A stretch of 48,100 bases of DNA. Source: Levilactobacillus paucivorans. GTDB lineage: Bacteria; Bacillota; Bacilli; Lactobacillales; Lactobacillaceae. A program made the position numbers and the translations under genes. Where the stretch lies: the NCBI RefSeq assembly GCF_001437125.1, contig NZ_JQCA01000060.1, forward strand, positions 1 to 48,100. The letters run 5' to 3'. Below the pieces are notes generated by a model. That model made no database searches. It had not been told where the DNA came from and was given only the letters and a program-made list of their open reading frames with translations. Below, one piece after another: positions 38,421 to 46,207 of the stretch; the first letter of the stretch is position 1, and the number at the start of each line of letters is the position of its first letter.

Positions 38421-40997
38421 CTAGTCCACCGACTGCAAAGCATCGAGCATGTTAATCCGTTTGAGCTTCCGGTGCATAAGCCACATCACCAGCAGACTAA
38501 AGGCTAGCGTCAATAACGCCGAATAAATGTAACTCAGAGGATGAATTCCCGGCGAGAACATTAGACTGTCGGTCTCGGCCGTGTTGAGAATATAGCTGTG
38601 AAGCCAGTCACCCATGAAGCACCCGACCAGGATACCGAGGACCGTTAAAATCAGGTTTTCTCGGAAGATGTACATCGTGACTTCGTGGTCATAGAAACCG
38701 AGCACCTTGATTGTAGAGAGCTCTCGAATACGCTCGGAAACGTTGATATTGGTGAGATTGTAGAGCACAACCAGTGCCAAAGCCCCCGCGGCCACGACGA
38801 AGATAATGACGACCAGATCCATGGTGTCGAGCATCTGAAAGTTGGTCTTCTTCTCGGTGCTGAGGAGCGTGACGTTGAGCATGCCCTTGGTCTTTAGGAG
38901 GTCGCTGGCAAATTGGTTCTGGGCCCGTTCCCCGTGCTGGGTGAATTGGACCAGGTTGCCATTGTAGATGGCGGCGTGGCCAAAGACCTGGCGATAAGCG
39001 GTTGGTGACAAGTAGATGAAATGATTGACGTAGTTTTCGGCAATGGCGGCGACCTTAACTTGCTTTAAGGCACGATTGCCCAGTTTGACTGGTAAATTGT
39101 CGCCAACCTTGACGTGATAGAGCTTGGCCAATTTCTCATCAATGATGGCACCGTGGTTGTTGAGGTGGTAGGCCTGATGTGTTTGCCGGTTACGTAGGAC
39201 AACGAATTGTTTCAACTTTGAAGGCTGTTGCGGCACGCTGAGGGTGGCTGTTTGGTTGGCAATCCCATCCTTTTCGACCGTCACTTGAGACTGTTTTAAT
39301 ACGAGGTCATGGCGGTAGAGGGATTGTCGATGCAGGGCGCGACGTTGCGCGGCGGTCTGCGACCCACTGCGGACCACGACCGCGTCATAGTGCCAGAGCT
39401 GGTCGAATTGCTTGAGGCTGATGTCCCCGATGGAATCCTTGAGACCGAATCCGGTGATCATCATGGCCATGCAGCCGGCAATTCCCAGAACCGTCATCAG
39501 TAGGCGTTGTTTATAACGGAAGAGATTTCGTAGGGTGACCTTGTGGTTAAAACTCAGTCGACGCCAGAACCCGTGCCAATGTTCCAGCCACAGGGTCTTG
39601 CCGGCCTTGGGGGCCTTCGGTTGCATCAGAACGGCGGGGAGACTGTTGAGATCGACGCGCAGAACGATGGCGGCACTCCCCATGGTACAGGCCAGCGCGA
39701 TGATGAGGGCAATGCCAATGTCGCCCCAGAGATACTGCACGTTGATGGCGGGAAGATTGTACATACTGCCGTAAGCTTGGGCAATGAAGCGGGGAAAGAA
39801 ATTAACCCCAAAACCTACACCTAGAAGGGTTCCCAGGAGACTCGCGAGGCCCCCGTAGAGGAGAAATTCGCTCCCGATGGCGGAATTACTGTAACCCAGC
39901 GCCTTTAGTGTGCCCATTTGAACCCGAAGTTCCGCGACCATTCGCGTCATCGTCGTCAGACAGATCAGCGCAGCAATTGCGATAAAGAAGAGGGGAAAGA
40001 CCGTAGAGAGGGCCACGACGCGTTGCGTATTTTCGTGATATTCACTGTAGCCGGGATTGGCGGCGCGCCCGCTATAGAGGTAGGTTGGCCGGTCGATGGC
40101 CGCAATTTGAGCTTTGGCTTGGGTGATCTTGGCTTGAGCCGCCGTCAGGATAGGAGAATTGGCTGGTAATTGCTGCGCCAGCTGATCGACCTTGGCGGCT
40201 TGCGGTGCCAGCTTTGCTCGGGCCTGTTGTTGAAGTTGCGTCTGACGTTTGGCCGCCAACGGCTTGAGCCAGCGCTTGAGTTTAGCGGTGTTGGCCTTGT
40301 CCAGACGTTTGTAGGTGGCCGAGTATGGCGTGACGGTTGCCAAATTTTTGAATTGGATGTCGATGCGACTGGCAACGGTCTGCGTCAGGGTCCCCGGTTT
40401 CACTAGGGCGAAATAGTCCAGGGTCCCTTTGCCGACGTTGGTGACGCCACGCGTGGCCTTTTCAATATAGCGAGGTGAGGTCACGAAGCCCACAATCTTA
40501 AAGGTCCGCCGCTTGAACTGCCGGTTGAGCTTAGTTGTCGTGGCGATCCGGTAAGTGTCGCCGAGCTTGAGACGCGGTTGAAGGACCCGCGCCTGTTGGT
40601 CCAAGACAATTTCGTTGGCCTTACGCGGTAGGTGGCCACTGACCATGGTGAGGCGGTTAAGCCGTTGTTTAGCGGGGATCTCAGCGACCCGAACGGCGCG
40701 GTTATTGTTCAGTTGGTTAATGTCTAGGTATTTAACTGCCTGATAGGTTAAGGCGTTGCGGTGCCGATGCAACACGGCCAGGTCATTTTTCGTGAGGCCG
40801 GCCGTGGATTGGACACTGTTGGTGGCGAGCTTTTGGCGCGCGTAGTAGTCATCGGCGGCTTGGAGCATGTCGGGTCCAGTTGCGCGGATACCAGTGTAGA
40901 AGGCGACGCCGAGAAAGATAATCAACATGATCGAGAGAAAGCGGGCCTTGGATCGGCCGATCTCCCGAAGAATGGCTTTGAAATAAGCTTTTGTCAT
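38421..40997 (-). CDS. FtsX-family ABC transporter permease (large, MacB/LolE-like)
   Basis: 858 residues from the ATG after TAGGTGG; an in-frame ATG 15 bp earlier overlaps the ATPase stop codon. Layout: an N-terminal helix (about 15-35), an extracellular domain with a Lys/Gln/Ala-rich helical segment (about 240-300, coiled-coil-like), and a first FtsX block of three helices (about 345-450). A further helix near 500 leads to a second extracellular domain, and a second FtsX block (about 735-855) ends the protein. This duplicated FtsX form works with a LolD-like ATPase in lipid or peptide export or cell-wall signalling, by mechanical coupling across the membrane. Substrate unknown. No two-component genes are adjacent, unlike bacitracin-sensing BceAB systems. 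Confidence 0.85.
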   Translation of the reverse strand: MTKAYFKAILREIGRSKARFLSIMLIIFLGVAFYTGIRATGPDMLQAADDYYARQKLATNSVQSTAGLTKNDLAVLHRHRNALTYQAVKYLDINQLNNNRAVRVAEIPAKQRLNRLTMVSGHLPRKANEIVLDQQARVLQPRLKLGDTYRIATTTKLNRQFKRRTFKIVGFVTSPRYIEKATRGVTNVGKGTLDYFALVKPGTLTQTVASRIDIQFKNLATVTPYSATYKRLDKANTAKLKRWLKPLAAKRQTQLQQQARAKLAPQAAKVDQLAQQLPANSPILTAAQAKITQAKAQIAAIDRPTYLYSGRAANPGYSEYHENTQRVVALSTVFPLFFIAIAALICLTTMTRMVAELRVQMGTLKALGYSNSAIGSEFLLYGGLASLLGTLLGVGFGVNFFPRFIAQAYGSMYNLPAINVQYLWGDIGIALIIALACTMGSAAIVLRVDLNSLPAVLMQPKAPKAGKTLWLEHWHGFWRRLSFNHKVTLRNLFRYKQRLLMTVLGIAGCMAMMITGFGLKDSIGDISLKQFDQLWHYDAVVVRSGSQTAAQRRALHRQSLYRHDLVLKQSQVTVEKDGIANQTATLSVPQQPSKLKQFVVLRNRQTHQAYHLNNHGAIIDEKLAKLYHVKVGDNLPVKLGNRALKQVKVAAIAENYVNHFIYLSPTAYRQVFGHAAIYNGNLVQFTQHGERAQNQFASDLLKTKGMLNVTLLSTEKKTNFQMLDTMDLVVIIFVVAAGALALVVLYNLTNINVSERIRELSTIKVLGFYDHEVTMYIFRENLILTVLGILVGCFMGDWLHSYILNTAETDSLMFSPGIHPLSYIYSALLTLAFSLLVMWLMHRKLKRINMLDALQSVD

Positions 40998-41005
40998 TTT
41001 GCCAC

Positions 41006-41707
41006 CTACCATTCAATCTCGGCAACGGGGGTCGGGTGATCGTTGTGGTGGACCGACTGAACGCGGGCATCATTGATGTGGATGACCTGATCGCCCATCT
41101 CAGCAATGGCGCTGTTGTGGGTGACGATGATAACCGTCATGTTGGTCTGCCGAGCGCCGTCCTGAATAACTTGGAGCACCTGTTTCCCCGTTTGATAATC
41201 CAAGGCCCCTGTGGGTTCGTCACATAACAGAAGTTTGGGATTCTTGGCGATGGCCCGAGCAATGGCGACCCGCTGCTGTTCTCCACCGGAGAGTTGGGCG
41301 GGAAAGTTTCCGGCCCGGTCGGCGAGACCCACCAGCCGCAAAGTTTCCCCGACGTCGTGGGCATCCGCGGTGATTTGGGAAGCCAGCTCGACGTTTTCTC
41401 TGGCGGTCAGATTGGGAACCAGATTGTAAAATTGAAAAACGAAGCCGACGTCCTGGCGCCGGTAGGTCGTGAGTTGCTTGGCATTCAGTTGGGCAATGTC
41501 TTTGCCATCAATGAGGACCTGACCACTGGTGGGGCTGTCCATCCCGCCTAAGATATTGAGCAGGGTCGATTTGCCGGCACCACTGGGTCCGAGAATCGTG
41601 ACAATTTCGCCTTGTTCGACGGCGAAGGAGATGTCATGATTGGCGATCGTTTCTTGGTCGCCTTGGATAAATTTACGCGTTTCATTTTTAACTTCTATGT
41701 AGGACAT
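41006..41707 (-). CDS. ABC transporter ATP-binding protein (LolD/MacB-type)
   Basis: 233 residues. Walker [10 protein letters not shown] (about 40-48), Q-loop [14 protein letters not shown], signature [12 protein letters not shown], Walker [13 protein letters not shown] and switch THN, all in the spacing of MacB/LolD/BceA ATPases that partner with FtsX-type permeases. The permease gene begins a few bases beyond its stop. Start ATG 9 bp after AGGAGG. A strong minus-strand promoter lies at 41765-41793. Confidence 0.9.
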   Translation of the reverse strand: MSYIEVKNETRKFIQGDQETIANHDISFAVEQGEIVTILGPSGAGKSTLLNILGGMDSPTSGQVLIDGKDIAQLNAKQLTTYRRQDVGFVFQFYNLVPNLTARENVELASQITADAHDVGETLRLVGLADRAGNFPAQLSGGEQQRVAIARAIAKNPKLLLCDEPTGALDYQTGKQVLQVIQDGARQTNMTVIIVTHNSAIAEMGDQVIHINDARVQSVHHNDHPTPVAEIEW

Positions 41708-41764
41708 GCGTTGTGCCTCCTGGTCTGATGGGACTGGTTTTTCCGGTCCTGAATCGCTAGTCCA

Positions 41765-41793
41765 ATTGTAGGCGGAAACGCCGGTTTACGCAA
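41765..41793 (-). promoter_or_regulatory. Promoter of the LolD/FtsX-type operon
   Basis: On the minus strand TTGCGT (41788-41793) and TACAAT (41765-41770) are separated by exactly 17 bp, placing the transcript start about 50 nt before the ATPase gene. Confidence 0.75.
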
Positions 41794-41807
41794 CGGGAAA
41801 CGGTTAC

Positions 41808-41819
41808 ATTAGGGTATAC
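41808..41819. promoter_or_regulatory. Half-site related to the 42037 palindrome
   Basis: ATTAGGGTATAC repeats the left two thirds of the perfect palindrome at 42037-42054. It is a possible second binding site, upstream of the structured repeat. Confidence 0.5.
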
Positions 41820-41849
41820 TTGAGATAGTGTTTGATTAGAGTCAAAAAG

Positions 41850-42022
41850 GTCGCCTGCGGCAACCAGACAGAGGGGCAGACCTGAAGCCTGAAAGGCGGT
41901 CTTCAGGGCAACCTTGAACCTCGAAAACCACGAGTTTCAAAGTTGGCCGTGCTCTAAGTCGAGACAAACCCTCGACTAAGACCACCGACACGGGGGTTCT
42001 GCCCGGTTGCCTCCGGCTGGCG
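41850..42022 (+). repeat. Structured repeat, family 1, diverged copy 4 (in 5' region)
   Basis: In plus orientation it follows the same plan as the complement of copy 1: GCCTGCGGC start, closing stem GGCAACC plus GGGCAGA (41859-41865, 41874-41880) with TCTGCCCGGTTGCC (41998-42011). Hairpins are CTGAAG/CTTCAG (41882-41887/41901-41906), TTGAA-CTCG/CGAG-TTCAA (41914-41940) and AGTCGAG/CTCGACT (41957-41963/41971-41977), with GCCGTGCT before and CACGG after the last. Primary sequence is mostly different while pairing is maintained. Unlike copies 1-3 it precedes a gene. Confidence 0.7.
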
Positions 42023-42036
42023 TTAAGCTTAATTTT

Positions 42037-42054
42037 ATTAGGGTATACCCTAAT
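42037..42054. promoter_or_regulatory. Perfect 18-bp palindrome, probable CsoR/CstR-like operator
   Basis: ATTAGGGTATACCCTAAT is perfectly symmetric and lies 79 bp before the CoA-disulfide reductase-rhodanese start. GTATACCC-type palindromes are characteristic of CsoR-family repressors, and CstR controls persulfide-handling genes such as rhodanese fusions. The regulator gene is not in this window. Confidence 0.6.
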
Positions 42055-42132
42055 GCTGATGTTGCATTCCTGAATGTGTAAGCTTTGAAGTTAATCGGTT
42101 ATTGCCATTCCAAATAGAAAGAGGTTGTTCAA

Positions 42133-43779
42133 ATGAAAGTTGTCATTGTTGGTGGTGTGGCTGGCGGGATGTCCGCGGCGACGCGGTTGCGGCGGTTGGA
42201 CGAAGACGCCGAGATTGTCGTCTTGGAAAAGGGTCCTTATGTGTCGTTTGCGAACTGCGGGTTGCCTTACTATCTCTCGGGTGAGATTGCCGATCGCAGT
42301 GATCTCATCGTGCAGACGGCGGACAAGCTCCGGCAACGGTTCAATCTCGATGTGCGGCCGAACCACGAAGTGACGCAGATTTTACCGGCGGATCACGCGG
42401 TGGTCGTTCGTCATGACGGGCAAGAGAGTCGAGAACATTATGACCGGCTGATCTTGTCACCGGGAGCGACGCCTGTGGTGCCGCCGATTACGGGCTTAGA
42501 TATTGCCGAAAACGTCCACGTCTTACGGAATATTCCCGATCTCGATGGTCTCATGGCAGGGCTGAAGGCTGATCAACCAGCGTTAGTCGTTGGTGGCGGC
42601 TTTATTGGCCTAGAGGTGGCCGAAGCCCTGACCAAGCGTGGGGTTGCCGTGACCGTGGTGGAACAAGCCGAACATGTTCTTCCGGCATTGGATACCGAGA
42701 TGGCGGTGTTTGTTGAAAATGAACTCCGTCAGCATGGCGTCCGGGTCGTGACTGGCCAAGCCGTGGCGGCCTTTCAGGATCGGGGGCAGACGGCAGTCTT
42801 AACTGATGGCACGAAGATTTCCACGGGGCTGACCTTGTTGGCTGTCGGGGTTCGTCCGGATACCCACTTAGCCAAGGGAGCTGGTTTGAAACTGGGGCTG
42901 CGGGGCGGACTCGTCGTTGACCATCACTACCAAACCAGTGACCCTGCCATCTATGCGGTGGGGGATGCGATTGTCGTTAACCAGGTGCTGGATGGCACGC
43001 CAACGCTGATTCCGTTGGCCTCGCCGGCTAATCGTCAGGGGCGGCAGGTGGCCGATAATTTAGCTGGCCTCGACCGACCGAACCGGGGGAGTCTGGGAAC
43101 CGCCATCGTGCGGACCTTTGACCTCACGGCGGCCGCGACCGGATTTAGCGAGCAACAAGCCAAAGAAAAAGGACTGGCGGTCAGCGTGGTTCACGTGCGT
43201 GGCACCAGTCATGCCGGGTATTTCCCCGGCGGCACCCCCTTACTCCTGAAACTCATTTTCAATACCGACTCCGGTGCGATCTATGGCGCTCAGGGGGTTG
43301 GCAAGGCGGGGGTCGATAAACGCCTAGACGTCTTGGCGACCGCTATCAAGGGTGGCCTCACGGTGGCTGATCTTCCCGAATTGGAATTGACGTATGCGCC
43401 CCCATTTGGATCGGCCAAGGATCCCGTGAACATGCTGGGCTATGCGGCGCAAAACGTGATGGATGGCCTCAGTCACTCGATTCAGTGGTCCGAGCTGCCG
43501 GCGGCACTTCAGGCCGGCAAACGGGTGCTGGATGTTCGGAATACGGCGGAGCTCAGTGAGGGCGTCTTTCCAAACTCCGTGACGATTCCGCTCAATGAAT
43601 TGCGGGATCGGTTGGACGAACTGGACCCCAAGCAGGCCTACGTGGTTAGTTGTTTCAGTGGACAACGAAGCTACATGGCCGAGCGGATCTTGCGGCAACA
43701 CGGGTTTGACGTGGTTAATTTAGACGGGGCCTTCAATCTGTATCGGGCAGTGCGTCCTCAAGATTTGGTCAAATTTTAG
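42133..43779 (+). CDS. CoA-disulfide reductase with C-terminal rhodanese domain
   Basis: 548 residues. The FAD-binding GGVAGGMSAATRLRR start, single active-site Cys42 (SFANCGLPYY) and second nucleotide motif VGGGFIGLEVAEAL identify the NADH-peroxidase/oxidase and CoA-disulfide reductase branch (about 1-445). A rhodanese domain follows (about 455-548) with catalytic Cys507 in SCFSGQRS. Such fusions reduce CoA- or other per- and polysulfides using NAD(P)H, and detoxify sulfane sulfur. The ribosome site AAAGAGG is moderate. A CsoR-like palindrome in the promoter region agrees with induction by reactive sulfur species. Confidence 0.9.
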   Translation: MKVVIVGGVAGGMSAATRLRRLDEDAEIVVLEKGPYVSFANCGLPYYLSGEIADRSDLIVQTADKLRQRFNLDVRPNHEVTQILPADHAVVVRHDGQESREHYDRLILSPGATPVVPPITGLDIAENVHVLRNIPDLDGLMAGLKADQPALVVGGGFIGLEVAEALTKRGVAVTVVEQAEHVLPALDTEMAVFVENELRQHGVRVVTGQAVAAFQDRGQTAVLTDGTKISTGLTLLAVGVRPDTHLAKGAGLKLGLRGGLVVDHHYQTSDPAIYAVGDAIVVNQVLDGTPTLIPLASPANRQGRQVADNLAGLDRPNRGSLGTAIVRTFDLTAAATGFSEQQAKEKGLAVSVVHVRGTSHAGYFPGGTPLLLKLIFNTDSGAIYGAQGVGKAGVDKRLDVLATAIKGGLTVADLPELELTYAPPFGSAKDPVNMLGYAAQNVMDGLSHSIQWSELPAALQAGKRVLDVRNTAELSEGVFPNSVTIPLNELRDRLDELDPKQAYVVSCFSGQRSYMAERILRQHGFDVVNLDGAFNLYRAVRPQDLVKF

Positions 43780-43852
43780 CCAAAAAGTCCTTGCCTTCGA
43801 GTGGCCCTAAGGGGCTAAGATGGGGACCATAAACTGAAATGGAGGAGACGCA

Positions 43853-44698
43853 ATGCCGACAATTACAGATGAATTTACCTTAAATAATGATTTAAAAATG
43901 CCCAAGGTTGGCTTTGGAACCTGGCAAACGCGGCCCGGTAAGGAGACTTACGATGCCGTGACCAACGCCTTAACGGCCGGTTACCGTTTCATCGATACCG
44001 CCAAGGCTTACCAGAACGAACAGAGCGTGGGCGAGGCTATCGCCGACAGTGATGTGGCACGTGAGGACATCTTCGTGCAAACGAAGTTACCTGCCGAATC
44101 GAAGAGTTACGATGCCGCAATGGCTGATTTCGAAAGCAGTTTAGCTGCCTTGAACCTGGACTATGTGGATTCTTACATCATCCACGCACCATGGCCATGG
44201 GCCCAAATGGGCAGTAACCATGACGCCGAGAACCGTGACGTTTGGCGGGCCATGCAAGATATCTACAAGAGAGGCCGTGCCAAGGCCATTGGGGTATCTA
44301 ACTTCAATTCCCATGATCTTGAAAACCTGTTAACGTGGGCCGGTCTGACGGTTAAGCCCGCCGTTGACCAAATTCAATACTACGTGGGGCACACGCAAGA
44401 CACAATTGTAAAGACGGCCAAGGCCAACCAGATTCTGGTTCAGGCTTACTCTCCACTGGCAACCGGTGGTTTGGTCGATAGCCCAGAACTCGAACGCGTT
44501 GCTGGCAACTACAACGTGTCGATTCCCCAATTAGCTTTGCGTTTCGTCATCCAAAACGGCGTTGCCCCACTACCAAAGGCCCGGGCAATGGCCCACGTCG
44601 AAGCCAACGCCAAGCTCGACTTCGAAATCAACGACAAGGACATGGCGTTCTTGAACCGCTTAAGTGATGCCAACGGCTGGCATCCAGTTGGAGATTAA
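43853..44698 (+). CDS. Aldo/keto reductase
   Basis: 281 residues of the AKR superfamily (2,5-diketo-gluconate reductase/YvgN-like branch). The catalytic tetrad is in place: Asp48 and Tyr53 (GYRFIDTAKAY), Lys78 (VQTKL) and His111 (SYIIHAPWPW). C-terminal PLPKARAMAHVEAN contains the phosphate-binding Lys/Arg for NADPH. It reduces carbonyls such as methylglyoxal or aldehydes in the cytosol. The ATG follows GGAGGAG by 6 bp. No terminator separates it strongly from the preceding gene, but 73 bp and AT-rich DNA lie between, so it may have its own promoter. A family 2 repeat begins 5 nt after its stop. Confidence 0.9.
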   Translation: MPTITDEFTLNNDLKMPKVGFGTWQTRPGKETYDAVTNALTAGYRFIDTAKAYQNEQSVGEAIADSDVAREDIFVQTKLPAESKSYDAAMADFESSLAALNLDYVDSYIIHAPWPWAQMGSNHDAENRDVWRAMQDIYKRGRAKAIGVSNFNSHDLENLLTWAGLTVKPAVDQIQYYVGHTQDTIVKTAKANQILVQAYSPLATGGLVDSPELERVAGNYNVSIPQLALRFVIQNGVAPLPKARAMAHVEANAKLDFEINDKDMAFLNRLSDANGWHPVGD

Positions 44699-44703
44699 GG
44701 CCA

Positions 44704-44825
44704 GAGTGCAAAAATAGCCGTTTAGGTCCTGAGCATTAACGTCGTATCCGTGATGACCCCGAACTTGGGTCATTACGGATACGGGGTTAAGCGCAGGGAC
44801 CTGGCTATTTTTGCACGTTTCGGAA
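44704..44825 (+). repeat. Structured 3'-UTR repeat, family 2, large copy B
   Basis: Outer stem of 14 perfect pairs (44706-44719 with 44803-44816), AGGTCC/GGACCT (44724-44729/44797-44802), TTAAC/GTTAA (44736-44740/44786-44790), apical CGTATCCGT/ACGGATACG (44743-44751/44775-44783), then ATGACCC/GGGTCAT. Conserved unpaired GAGCA and AAGCG flank the TTAA pair, and ACGTTTCG follows the outer stem. Nearly every helix differs in sequence from copy A yet pairs fully. Confidence 0.85.
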
Positions 44826-45063
44826 GCCGCCCCCCCAAGGATCAAGCGGCGGAAGCCGATCCGGTTCCAACACATTAAACAAGTCTAACTATTCAAGAAA
44901 TAAGAATCACAAGAAAACAGACAACAGTCAATCTGACCAGAACTATCAGACAGACCACAGCGAAAAAGCCAAACCGACACTCCCCCGTCTCGGTTTGGCT
45001 TTTTTGTGTTAATTTTTAAATAAACTATGCTTAAAAGTTATACACGATGATTTGATTTAAGTA
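44826..45063. other. Intergenic stretch after repeat copy B
   Basis: No ORF. It holds a terminator (44960-45005), a GCCGC/GCGGC dyad (44825-44850), and AT-rich DNA leading to the next promoter. Confidence 0.5.
44960..45005 (+). terminator. Rho-independent terminator of the aldo/keto reductase transcript
   Basis: AAGCCAAACCGA (44965-44976) pairs with TCGGTTTGGCTT (44990-45001), followed by T residues; the repeat copy B lies upstream of it in the 3' UTR. Confidence 0.85.
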
Positions 45064-45093
45064 TTGGCTATATTCAATCAGACTTCCTATACT
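45064..45093 (+). promoter_or_regulatory. Promoter of the acetyltransferase-lipoprotein unit
   Basis: TTGGCT (45064-45069) and TATACT (45088-45093) with an 18-bp spacer, about 30 nt before the acetyltransferase start. Confidence 0.65.
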
Positions 45094-45122
45094 GGCATTG
45101 ATAACCAAAGGAGGTCATCAAC

Positions 45123-45710
45123 ATGACAGAACCCGCAATTTTTCAACGGGCCTTATCCGGCAAACCCTTGGACTTTACCGGGGCAGACTTTCAACTGGTC
45201 AATCAGACCGTTCAAAAGACACAAGAGCTGCTGAAAAAATTTAACCATATCGATCAGACCAATGCCGAACGACGCGCCACGCTGAGTCGTGTCGTGGGGT
45301 ACCGCATCCCTGAGTCAACCGAGGTGAATGCCCCGGTACACAGCGACTTTGGCCCACATCTCTTTTTCGGTAAAAATGTCTACGTCAATCAAGGCGTGAT
45401 GTTTGTGGATTTGGGCGGCATTTATTTGGCAGATGGGGCCCTGATTGGTCCGGGCGCCATGTTGATCACGGTCAATCATGTCGAAGATCCCGCCCATCGG
45501 CGTGACGTCTATGCCAAGTCGATTCACATTGAAAAGAATGCTTGGGTCGGTGCTAAGGCCCTGATTCTCCCTGGAGTCACGGTGGGTGAAAATGCCATCG
45601 TCGGAGCCGGGGCCATTGTGACCAAGGACGTCCCAGCCAATATGGTTGTCGTGGGATCGCCCGCTCAGATCTTACGCCGCGTGAAAGGAAGTACACCAGA
45701 TGGAAATTAA
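45123..45710 (+). CDS. Sugar O-acetyltransferase (left-handed beta-helix, maltose/galactoside acetyltransferase type)
   Basis: 195 residues. An N-terminal helical cap domain (1-60) is followed by hexapeptide repeats forming the left-handed beta-helix (about 85-185: KNVYVNQGVMFVDLGGIYLA, IEKNAWVGAKALILPGVTVG, ENAIVGAGAIVTKDVPAN). The catalytic His is in LITVNH. It transfers acetyl from acetyl-CoA to a sugar hydroxyl, perhaps detoxifying excess sugars. The N-terminal sequence is shortened and diverged compared with maltose acetyltransferase. ATG 7 bp after AAAGGAGG. Its end overlaps the start of the lipoprotein gene by 11 bp. Confidence 0.85.
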   Translation: MTEPAIFQRALSGKPLDFTGADFQLVNQTVQKTQELLKKFNHIDQTNAERRATLSRVVGYRIPESTEVNAPVHSDFGPHLFFGKNVYVNQGVMFVDLGGIYLADGALIGPGAMLITVNHVEDPAHRRDVYAKSIHIEKNAWVGAKALILPGVTVGENAIVGAGAIVTKDVPANMVVVGSPAQILRRVKGSTPDGN

Positions 45711-46201
45711 GTGGCTCTTGCTTGGTCTCAGTCTAGTTGGGTTATCCGGCTGTGCGTCACAACCAACAGTTAGGCCGGTTAGGGCCAGTTCTGCGGCGTC
45801 GTCGACGAAGACGAGCCATCGGCATTCAACAAGCACCGCGATTCAAGTCACCATTGCCGGTCACCGGTTGAAGGCGCACCTGAACCGGAGCCAACCGGCG
45901 AAACAGTTGCGCCGCCAGTTACCGGCCACCTTTCGGTTTAACGGGATGGGTGCCGGCGATCCTGAAAAGACGAGCGACTTGAAGCAGGCACTGCGGGTGA
46001 AGCACACGCCAAACGGGGCCGATCCGCATCCTGGCGATATTGCCTATTGGTCCCCCCAACCCCGACTGGCCTTCTACTGGGGGGGATGTGGCGACTTATC
46101 GAGGAATTCACGTGTTGGGTCATTTTGACCAACGGCGCCAAGCGGAAAAGCTGATTCGCCAGCAACATCGACCGTTCACCGTTAGAATCACCGCCGACTA
46201 G
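45700..46201 (+). pseudogene. Frameshifted cyclophilin-like lipoprotein gene
   Basis: The first frame (45700-46128) gives a lipoprotein signal with lipobox LSGC (Cys18) and a Ser/Thr linker. A cyclophilin-like domain starts TAIQVTIAGHRLKAHLN and continues through PGDIAYWSPQPRLAFYW. At a run of seven G (46079-46085) the frame breaks and stops early. Removing one G joins it to GDVATYRGIHVLGHF and a tail FTVRITAD ending at 46201, exactly the missing last strands of the family. So this is either a pseudogene, a sequencing error in a homopolymer, or a phase-variable gene. The start overlaps the acetyltransferase gene, and a good ribosome site (AAAGGAAG) is present. Confidence 0.75.
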
Positions 46202-46207
46202 TTCGGC

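Noticed and set aside
42091-42366. Minus-strand ORF opposite the start of the CoA-disulfide reductase gene
   Set aside because: Shadow of a high-GC gene, no ribosome site, and it would cross the promoter region.
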